A stretch of 64,000 nt of DNA from Carettochelys insculpta (taxonomy: Eukaryota > Chordata > Testudines > Carettochelyidae). Of this stretch, positions 56,382-64,000 are shown one piece after another. The position numbers and the translations under genes are program-made. The notes under the pieces were generated by a model that saw only the letters and a program-made list of their open reading frames with translations, was not told where the DNA came from and made no database searches. Where the stretch lies: the NCBI RefSeq assembly GCF_033958435.1, contig NC_134137.1, forward strand, positions 223,179,501-223,243,500, in the 5' to 3' direction. Within the stretch, counting starts at the first letter, position 1; each line of letters opens with the position of its first letter.

Positions 56382-56520
56382 GAAACAAAAAAGCAGTCAT
56401 GCAGCACTTTAACGACTAACAGAATAATTTATTAGGTGATGCGCTTTCATGGGACAGACCCACCTAATGAATTATTTTGTTAGTCTTTAAAGCTTTACTT
56501 GACTGCTTTTTTGTTTTATT
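56382..56520. mobile_element. Palindromic turtle repeat (AAGCAGTCATG type)
   Basis: The left arm GAAACAAAAAAGCAGTCATG...ACTTTAACGACTAACAGAAT...TTATTAGG pairs with the right arm CCTAATGAATTATTTTGTTA...TCTTTAAAG...CTTGACTGCTTTTTTGTTT. The loop holds GCGCTTTCATGGGACAGAC. It is a relative of the 8193 repeat with different ends. I associate this version with softshell turtles. Confidence 0.75.
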
Positions 56521-56578
56521 TAGAATACAGATTAACAAACAGTCAATACAGACTATCTCTCTGTCACTGTGAAACTAA

Positions 56579-56876
56579 GGGCAGGTCTATACTATCCTGG
56601 AAGATCAACCTTCTCAGCATTGATCTTCTGGGGTCCATTTTCATGTATGTAGTAGAGAAGTACGAAATTGACTTTGCACAGGTCACAGTCAACCCCTGTA
56701 CTCCTCACAAGATGTGAGGAGTAAGGTAGGTCGATGGGAAAAACTCTCCTGTCAGCCTTCCCTAGTGTAGAAAGCCAAACTAGTTGAGTGCAAATACATC
56801 AATCGTAGCTACACAATTGCTGTAGCTAGCATTGTGTATCTGTGGTGGACTTTCTTAGCCTAGTGTAGACATAGCC
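56579..56876. mobile_element. 298-bp PIF-like MITE, complete
   Basis: It starts GGGCAGGTCTATACTATCCT and ends CTAGTGTAGACATAGCC; TAA lies on both sides (56576-56578, 56877-56879). The interior carries GTCAACCCCTGTACTCCTCA and CAATTGCTGTAGCTAGC. This is the best-preserved member of the family seen at 10719, 30180 and 31840. Confidence 0.85.
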
Positions 56877-56965
56877 TAAGGGAGCAGTTGCAAACAAATG
56901 AAATGTTGTTCCAGTGCTGCCATGGACAGTCAGAAGGATCACAGGTTAGCAGATTACAGAATCAC

Positions 56966-57665
56966 TTAATCACAGAATCACAGGGCTGGAAGGGACCTCA
57001 GGAGATCATCTAGTCCAGCCCCCTGCTTCAAGCAGGATCAAGCCCCACTAAGTCATCCCAGCCAGGACCTTGTCCAGCCAGGACTTAAAAACCCCAAGGG
57101 ATGGAGAATCCACCACCTCTCTAGGCAACTCATTCCAATGCTTCACCATCCGCCTGGTGAAGTAGCTTTTTCCTAATATCTAACCTACACCTCTCCCTCT
57201 TCAACTTCAGACCATTACTCCTTGTTCTGCCATCTGACACCACTGAGAACAGTTTCTCACCCTCCTTTTTAGAGCTCCCCTTCAGGAAGTTGAAGGCTGC
57301 TGTTAAATCACCTCTAAGTCTTCTCTTCTGTAAACTAAACAAGCCCAAATCCCTCAGCCTATCCTCACAGGTCTTGTGCTCCAGACCCTTAATCATTTTT
57401 GTTGCCCTTCACTGAACGTGCACCAGCAAATCCACATCCTTTTTATACTGGGGGAACCCAAAACTGGACACAATATTCCAGATGTGGCCTCACCAGTGCC
57501 GAATAAAGAGGAATAACTACTTCTCTAGATCTGCTCGAAATGCTCCTCCTAATGCACCCTAGTATGCCGTTAGCCTTCTTGGCTACAAGGGCACACTGTT
57601 TACTCATATCCAGCCTTTCATCCACCATAACCCCTAGGTCCCTTTCCATCGTACTGCTGCTGAGC
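56966..57665 (-). mobile_element. CR1 LINE, about 700-bp 3' part
   Basis: Starting from its 3' end (AATCACAGAATCACAGGGCT, plus strand), the element runs through the usual GGACCTCAGGAGATCATCTA block to beyond 57650. It keeps the last part of ORF2 (see 57130-57649). 5' truncated. Confidence 0.95.
57130..57649 (-). pseudogene. CR1 ORF2 C-terminal region, broken
   Basis: Two minus-strand frames cover the end of CR1 ORF2. The upstream one reads [20 protein letters not shown] and [13 protein letters not shown]. The downstream one reads MIKGLEHKTCEDRLRDLGLF, SLQKRRLRGDLTAAFNFLKG and LDIRKKLL. Both are standard CR1 blocks in the right order, but in different frames, with a frameshift between 57396 and 57443. 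No active polymerase domain remains. Confidence 0.9.
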
Positions 57666-57669
57666 CAGA

Positions 57670-60225
57670 TTCATATACAGAGCATTGCAGATCTGAAGGG
57701 GGCTGCTGAGGCAAAAAGTTTCTGATGTCTGTGCTTGAGGTGCGCACGCACCTGATTGGAATCGACATGAACAAGCACTCCAAGAAGCAGCAGCAGCTCT
57801 GTCAGATGAACTAACAGACACCGTCTGTGTCTGACAGAGCCTGGGGGAGCGGCACCAAGATCATTGCTGATGTCAGTTGTATTTGGCAGGTTATACTGGT
57901 AGTCAGCCGTTATTCACGTCTAAGCTGAACGCCAGCTGTTCAGAGACCAGTGCTCTTTTAGGACACCCTGAGTTCATATAAACTCGTCTCTGAATAGCTG
58001 AAGGTGCTCCAAGTCAATCAAAATGTAGCAGGTCAATTGCATCCTGGTGAAGATGGCAGCTCTGCTGCATCAGCGGCTTCAGCAGAAGAATATGAACGCA
58101 GAGCAGGAACTGGAAGATTGGCTCTTGCTGGGAAAATACACAGCCAGGGTGGGACTCTGATTATGTAACAACAGGGGAGTCTTGCTCTGGGAAAACAGGC
58201 TGTTGTGCTGACATAGTTTAGTTAGTTAAATAATAACACAGACCTGCTAGTGTCCTCTCCAGTAAACGGCAGGAGGCAGCACACTGCAAGCAGTTACAGT
58301 GCAACAGTCTCATTATCACCCTACTTTCTAGTAAATGACTCGACCTCCATTTCCCTGGCCTGCTGAGCAACAGCCTTTGTCCCTCCACCAAAGGTGTAAT
58401 AGCTGCTTCCCTACAACACCCCACTGCATTAGCACCAAAAGAACTCTCTCTCCTCTCATTATTCTCCCTGTTATTGCTGCTCCAGCTGCAGTGCAGTGGT
58501 TTTCAGGAGGCTGATGGGTGAAGTGCATGGTATGAATTGTGCTAGTTGGTAACAAGGACACATCCCAGACTCCATCTGCTAGAAGACTGCAACTAAGTAT
58601 CTGCCATTAATGTGTGTATGAAGTAAAGGGTGGGTGAGCAAGGGAGAGAAGAGATGCATGTGTGTTGCGTGTGACTATGCATATGCTCATGCACACAACT
58701 GCACTCTCCCTGTGGATAATGACATTTTGAAAACATGCTCTGATTCTTCAAAGGAACTGGCTGGAAATCTGTTTGCCTGATTAACATGATGATAGCTTAT
58801 ACCTGAAATCTCCTGGGGGTTCTGGGGTGAAGACCTGCCTTCTGCTGCTTCTAATTGACATGGACCTTGCCAGCTGTGGCTTCTTCTCCAAATCTGAGGC
58901 AAGAATGTAACGTGGAGACAGGACAGGACCACTGGGTGTAATTGTCTCACTCTAAATCAGACCATACAACCTGCAGAAGCGTAAGGGGCTGCCACTGGGG
59001 ATTCCCACTTTATCCCTGTCAGCGGGGTAGACCAGCAGAAATTGCAAATTATGACTTACACCAGTAGAAGGCCTGGCCCAGGGCGTGAGGGGACAGCTTC
59101 CCTTTTGTATCTATAATGCATTGGAAAGAGCTATGTGCATGTGCTTGCATCCTTTTGTTTACATTCCGTGGGTATACTTGTACGTGTGCCTATTGAGCTT
59201 GACATGTTTTTGTGTATGGATATGTATCTTCTGTACATATGCCCGTATACGTGTTTGCTTAGCTATACTTATGCTCCTGCTCATACGCTTCCTAAAAGTA
59301 CTCTGCTAACTCAAGGGAAAGAAAGGCAAACCCTTTTTTTCCTTCATAGCATATATAGGAAGAATGTTGCTCTATCACTTGGTTCTGTGATGACACTGGC
59401 ACCCCTCTGAACATTTCCACAGAACTCCTTTCTGCCCCAGACACTCATGGACAGGATAAACCTTGTCAGTTTTCTCGGCATTCAACACATTCTTTGCTAT
59501 AAACTAAGCCTCCTCTTGCACCCACCTGGCTCTGCTTCATTTCTTGGGATAAACTCCTCTGTCCCTGGAAGACTCCAGGAGTAAGGGGCAGTTTTCTGTC
59601 TATAGCAGACAGTTGTAAGCAACACCTGAAGGAGAATGTTCCTTACAGCTGGATGGAAGTGGGGAAGAGACCCTGGGTGTGTTTATGTAAATAGTTTGCT
59701 CCTGCTTTACTTAAATTTGTTATCTATTCAGCAGATGGACTGGTATTTTGCTCACTGTAATCAACTTCATTTGTGACCCAATATCAGGTAAATTTGTATT
59801 AAATGCAGGAATAGCTAAGCTATGGTAATTTTGTGGGAATACAGAAAAGTAGGACTGTGTTAAGTTGTTACAAATGAAAGGGCTCACGCTTAGGACAAAG
59901 AAACTTGCTAGGCAGGGGCTCAACTTTCAGAAGCCTATGGGAGAAAGCAGTGGGAGAAGAAAAGGTTATACTGATTGTCAGCTTATTTGGCTTTTCAGGC
60001 CTGGACTGGTTTGATCTGGTTTCCTATCCACCCCCACTCCCCCCCAGCATTCAAAGGAGATATCTAAATAGGCATTTCTAAGTGCCCCTTTCTCACATGA
60101 CTTGTGCGGGAATTGCCAGTTTTTCAGCCTGCTTGGTAAGAATTGAAATCACTGGCAGCTGAAATCACTTGGGACTGAGAAGCATAAGTCACAGGCAGCC
60201 AAAAGGTGGAGGGCAGTGAATGGTA
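57670..60225. other. Non-coding, nothing recognised
   Basis: Unique sequence. 59130-59290 is TGTG/ATAC-rich in a degenerate way. No exon of LSAMP's Ig domains could be found on the minus strand. Confidence 0.4.
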
Positions 60226-60385
60226 ACTGACAGCCAGCAGGGCCGCAGTGGAGAGATGTAATGAGTGGCCAGCAGAGCCATAGTGAGCAGCCACCAGGAT
60301 GGTGGCAGAGTTGAGACAAAAGGCCAGCAGGGCAGTGGCAGCAAGCAGTGAGTAGGCGGATGGGGAGAGACCAGCAGAGTGAGTA
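60226..60385 (+). repeat. Degenerate CCAGCAGGGC minisatellite
   Basis: CCAGCAGGGCCGCAGTGG, CCAGCAGAGCCATAGTGAG, CCACCAGGATGGTGGCAGAG, CCAGCAGGGCAGTGGCAGC and CCAGCAGAGTGAG recur at intervals of roughly 20-50 bases. The 186-codon minus-strand frame here is a by-product. Confidence 0.5.
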
Positions 60386-60414
60386 AGATGCCACTTTACC
60401 ACCCCATACTGAGG

Positions 60415-60480
60415 ATGGGATTTGAACTCTGCAGATGCACTTCTGAACTCTGGAGCTACACTGACTAAGGGCAGCAACTG
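60415..60480 (-). repeat. tRNA-like SINE fragment
   Basis: On the minus strand, 'TTAGTCAGTGTAGCTCC' (A-box side) and 'GCAGAGTTCAAATCCCATC' (B-box GAGTTCAAATCC) lie about 30 bases apart. Decayed SINE head; no tRNA fold. Confidence 0.45.
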
Positions 60481-60899
60481 TGAGCAGGGTGCAGAGCAGG
60501 TTGGGCACGAGAAGGGGACATTTGGGTTGCTGGACGTATGAACTCGGAGCAAAAGGACATTGCCCAACCTACTTGGAGTAGGACTTATCCTCACGGTTTG
60601 TTTATGAATCCTCTGTAGTATTTTCCCACACGAATGCCAAATTAATTCCTTCCCTTTTATTAAAAGTTTCCTTTCTATATGCACAGTCTGTGCTTTGTGC
60701 GTGGGGAAGCATTGCCCCTCAGAAGCACTCGGGGGCGGTGTGTGAATTTCCCAGGTTATTGGGTGCGGGGCTCAAGCCCGTCCTTTGTTGTGCGCATGGA
60801 GAGGAACACCTAGAAACTGAACCTGGTCCGAACTGTTGCTGGTTCCACCTGGCAGAAAGGTTACAGAATGATGCATCCATGTCCCTTGCACCAAGCCAC

Positions 60900-60901
<2 letters not shown>

Positions 60902-60931
<30 letters not shown>
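60902..60931. repeat. (CT)n microsatellite
   Basis: Perfect TC/CT run of about 30 bases. Confidence 0.95.
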
Positions 60932-60932
<1 letters not shown>

Positions 60933-60951
60933 AATGTAGCATCATGCATTA

Positions 60952-61700
60952 AGACTCTAAGAACGGACATGCTGGGTCAGACCAAAGGTCCATCTATCCC
61001 AGCATCCTATATTTCGACAGTGGCCAATCCCAGTTGCCCCAGAGAGAATGAACAGAACAGATAGTCTTTGGGTGATCCCTCTCGTGTCATCGATTTCCAG
61101 CCTCTTACAAACAGTGGCTAAAGACACCATTCCCACTTATCCTGGCTAATAGACATTGATGGACCTAGCCTCCATGAATTTATCTAGTTCTTTTGTGAGC
61201 CCTGTTAAAGTCCTAGTTTTCACAACATCGTTTGGCAAGGAGTTCCACAGGCCTGCTGTGTGCTGCCTAAAGAAAAACTTCCTTTTGTTAAGTTTAAACC
61301 TGCTACCCTAGTTCTTAAGTTATGGGAACAAATAAATAACTTTTCCTTACTCACGTTTTTCAGATCTGTCATGATTTTACAGAAGGCTTTCATGTCCCCC
61401 TTCAGTCTCCTCTTTTCTTAGCTGAAAAGGTGCAGTCTTTTTAATCCTTTTTCATATGGTACCCATTCCAAACACCCAATCAGCTTTGTTGCCCTTTTCT
61501 GAACTTTTTTCAATGCCAATATATCTTTTTTGAGATATTAATATTCAAGATGTGGGCATACCATGGATTTAAATAGAGGCAATAAGATATTCTCTGTCTT
61601 ATTCTCTATCCCTTTTTAAATGATTCCTAACATTCAGTTTTCCTTTTTTGACTGCTGCTGCACATTGAGTGGATGTCACAGTTTGCAGTATTTAACTCTA
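60952..61700 (-). mobile_element. CR1-type LINE, third subfamily
   Basis: 'TAAGAACGGACATGCTGGGT' with 'CAGACCAAAGGTCCATCTAT' is the 3' end of the CR1 group common in turtles and crocodilians. Further blocks are 'AGGAGTTCCACAGGCCTGCT', 'AACTTCCTTTTGTTAAG' and 'CAATCAGCTTTGTTGCCCTT'. It is heavily decayed and no long frame survives. Confidence 0.8.
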
Positions 61701-62754
61701 AGGATCTCAGCTCTTTCTAATTATTTTATGGTACCTGGTAATTCGTGGAACATCCCACTCTTTTCTCTCTGACTACACTGCACTGTCAAATAATTTTGAG
61801 GGTTCCTTTCTCCTCCCCCCCCCGCCTGCCCCTCAGCCACAGGCAGTGTTACACATCTCTTACCTTTACCCTATTGTGCTATTTCTGTCTCACCAGCTGT
61901 CATTTTTCAACCACTATGGAACCTTCAGGCACCAACATTCCATCTGCCTCTCAAAAGGGACCCTGCCCTAGAGGGAGTTTATTCTCTATTAAAAATATAA
62001 TATCCTTCTCTGCTGTTTAAGTCAATCTGGTTCCCAAGAAGAAAACCACTCAAATGCTGTATCGTGCAAACCCTTTATACTTGTTCATGTTTGGACAAGG
62101 GGTTGAGAGTGTTCAGTGGCTGCTATTCAGGTTGCCACAACATCTGTTTATTATTTATTTGATTTATGATTTGAAGTGAGCTTGTGTTCTTTGCTTATGA
62201 CAGATGCTTTATTATTATTTTTATTCCTTCAGCCTTCTTAACTATCGGGCATGGCAGTTCTGGTTACATCTCACTTTGATTTTCATCTCTCCTACCTTAA
62301 CTGAAAGACCAGAGGGCTTTGAGAAGTGTTAACAAATGATTTTTACCAAGACTCCTTCTCCTAAATTAGTCACTGAAGTGATATAGGTGTTTACTAAACA
62401 AAAACACAAACAAGAATAACAAAGAGTTACAAGTAGTCTAACAAAAATCTCCTCTAGGTTGCTCAGCTTTCACTTTCATCGTTCTTTTGATGTTCTTGTT
62501 TCACAATATTTTCAGTTGTCAGAGAGCTTTCCAGCTTTCCAGCCTGGGACCTGAATTTCTAATGTAAAAAAACCCAGCAAAACAAACAAATGCCAAGAAA
62601 TTTAAAAATGCAGGCCCTCTTTATACATGATAAGGAAGCAAAATATAGCAAAAGCTCTGCAGATTATCTGTAATTGTTTTCATGTTTTCTCTGGTGCATT
62701 TGATTACATCACTAATGAGTTTATTCAGAGAAAGCGGCCTAGAATCCTGGGATT
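61701..62754. other. Non-coding, nothing recognised
   Basis: AT-rich unique sequence with T-rich and A-rich short runs. Confidence 0.4.
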
Positions 62755-62920
62755 CATTACCAGCTCTGCCAGTGACTGTGACCTTTGGTAAGTCCCTTCT
62801 CGTCATTTTTCCATCTATAAAATGGTGCTAATATCGCTCACCCATCCTCCAGTAGCTTCTGAGATTAAATATCTGTTGTTTGTAAGTGCTCTGAGATCTT
62901 CAGAGGGAAGGTGTGTCAGA
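62755..62920 (+). repeat. MIR SINE fragment, sense
   Basis: 'TACCAGCTCTGCCAGTGACT', 'GTGACCTTTGGTAAGTCCC', 'CCATCTATAAAATGGTGCTA' and 'GAGATTAAATATCTGTTG' follow MIR in sense order. This is the only sense-strand MIR I saw. Confidence 0.8.
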
Positions 62921-63844
62921 TATGCAAAGTGTTTCTGTTTTTTTAATATACATTTTGATTTTAAATGTTCTTTCAATAAATATTTACAATTCATCTATAG
63001 AAGTCTGCCCTATGAAAGGGGGAATTTTATTTTGTCATATTCAGAATTTAGTTCCAAATCATGGGTCCTACTTTTGGAATTTTTAGTATTTATAGCACTG
63101 AGAACAAATCTGGTAGCATTTGAAGTTTATGTACCAGGTTATAGACCTGAGATTTTTATTTGAAGCCTTTGGTAGTCCCCCCAAGAGCAGGGCAAAAATG
63201 TATGTCAGAGTAGAAACTTACCTTGTTTGTGTGCAACAAATGTTCATTTAGTTAAAGACATTAATTTCTTTTTACCCTTGGCACTAGTTACTTACATGAA
63301 GCATTCCAGGGAATGCATGTTAGTTTTGCAAAACTTCAAATTAGAATATAAACAAATCCCAGAAGTCTGGTGAATGCACTCCCACCCCTGGGGAATCCTT
63401 TTTTTCATTTAAAAAATCCTATTTTCCTTATCTTTTGATCAGTCCAACTTCAGAAAACATAAATAAAGTTATCACTCAACATGAGACTTCCTTATAGGCC
63501 TTGTCTCCTGTCCCGCCGAGAGAGGTCACCGATCTATATTACTCTAATACTCATTTATTTCCTTGTCTGTGGCTCTCATTGGATCATTCTCTTACATCCT
63601 GTTTGTTGTGATGATGATATCTGTGTGAAGATGGACCTGAGATGCAGTATTTGTATCAAGAACTAGATTTCAAGTACACCTAAGTTTGAGTGGGGTGAGG
63701 TGTTGAATTCCGATCCAGGCTTGATCTATTACAGAACATGGGGACCAGCCGTAAAGTTTGAATTCTGTAAGCTCTTGAGGGCTTGTAGGGTTTGGGTCCA
63801 AGCTCCTCTGTAGATTTGGCACTCAAGGTTTGTAACTGTTGAGG
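62921..63844. other. Non-coding, nothing recognised
   Basis: AT-rich unique sequence. Confidence 0.4.
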
Positions 63845-63914
63845 TCTATGCCAATACCCTCACTGACTTCAAAGATAAGATCTATGCCAATACCCTCACT
63901 GACTTCAAAGATAA
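63845..63914 (+). repeat. 36-bp tandem duplication
   Basis: TCTATGCCAATACCCTCACT, then GACTTCAAAGATAA, occurs at 63845 and again at 63881 without a mismatch over at least 34 bases. It looks like a recent slippage-type duplication of unique sequence. Confidence 0.95.
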
Positions 63915-64000
63915 CGGGATTGAAACTTGGGTGTCAGATTTCAGATTTCTTTTAACCTGCTCCGTTTCCCTATATTCTAATCACCCCACCATCAGCGTAA

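Larger units (their letters stand above)
26306..64000 (-). other. LSAMP last intron (at least 37.7 kb)
   Basis: If the exon at 26208-26305 is LSAMP's, all higher positions are intronic unless an upstream exon is hidden here. I searched the minus strand by eye for the third Ig domain (a TEEHYGNYTCVA-like stretch with a donor) and for the optional exon ahead of the last one, and found neither. LSAMP introns are known to be very long, so this is expected. The repeats listed below are embedded in this intron. Confidence 0.6.

Noticed and set aside
60124..60684. 186-codon minus-strand frame
   Set aside because: Runs through a degenerate minisatellite and a SINE fragment; composition explains it.

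Overview
The window looks like non-coding vertebrate DNA from a reptile, most probably a turtle. Antisense 3' ends of CR1 LINEs, MIR-type SINEs and many short DNA transposons (hAT-, PIF/Harbinger- and Tigger/mariner-like) are scattered through it. Several palindromic families, namely the TTCGAA-rich fold-backs and the 'AAGCAGTCATG...ACTTTAACGACTAACA' type, are ones I associate with softshell turtles. That species guess rests on memory and is moderate at best. I see no bacterial, plasmid or phage signature.

The one gene I can support is on the minus strand: the last coding exon of LSAMP (limbic system-associated membrane protein, an IgLON family cell-adhesion molecule). It spans 26305 to 26208 and encodes the GPI-anchor signal ending in LLCLLSKC, followed by TAA. 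A good splice acceptor precedes it. The sequence below it down to about 18905 reads as a roughly 7.3-kb 3' UTR ending near a minus-strand AATAAA. Everything above 26305 is then LSAMP's last intron; I looked for the preceding Ig-domain exon up to the window end and did not find it. Positions 1 to about 18904 lie downstream of the gene.

Layout: 1-18904, downstream flank with hAT elements (4822-5765, 13970-14149, 17398-17861), fold-backs (7289-7649, 8193-8397), and dispersed 67-bp minisatellite units. 18905-26305, LSAMP 3' UTR and last exon. 26306-33400, intron with a hAT, GT-rich arrays and two PIF-type MITEs. 33423-37870, a composite nest: a dead non-LTR retrotransposon on the minus strand, cut by two 711-bp DNA transposon copies in opposite orientation, bracketed by a 210-bp direct repeat and followed by a long hairpin. 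39475-40416, a Tigger-like element with a GC-rich core. 40419-64000, intron with CR1 copies of at least three types, a fold-back hAT with clean target duplication (46655-46847), an AT-rich repeat-poor block (about 51600-53430), and a stacked repeat cluster at 56382-57665.

Nothing here forms an operon or a recognisable new biochemical system. The most unusual structures are the paired 711-bp elements inside the LINE, the 69-bp-arm hairpin beside them, and several fold-back transposons whose ends and target duplications can be read directly. Nearly all open reading frames in the window are chance frames in GC-biased or repetitive DNA.
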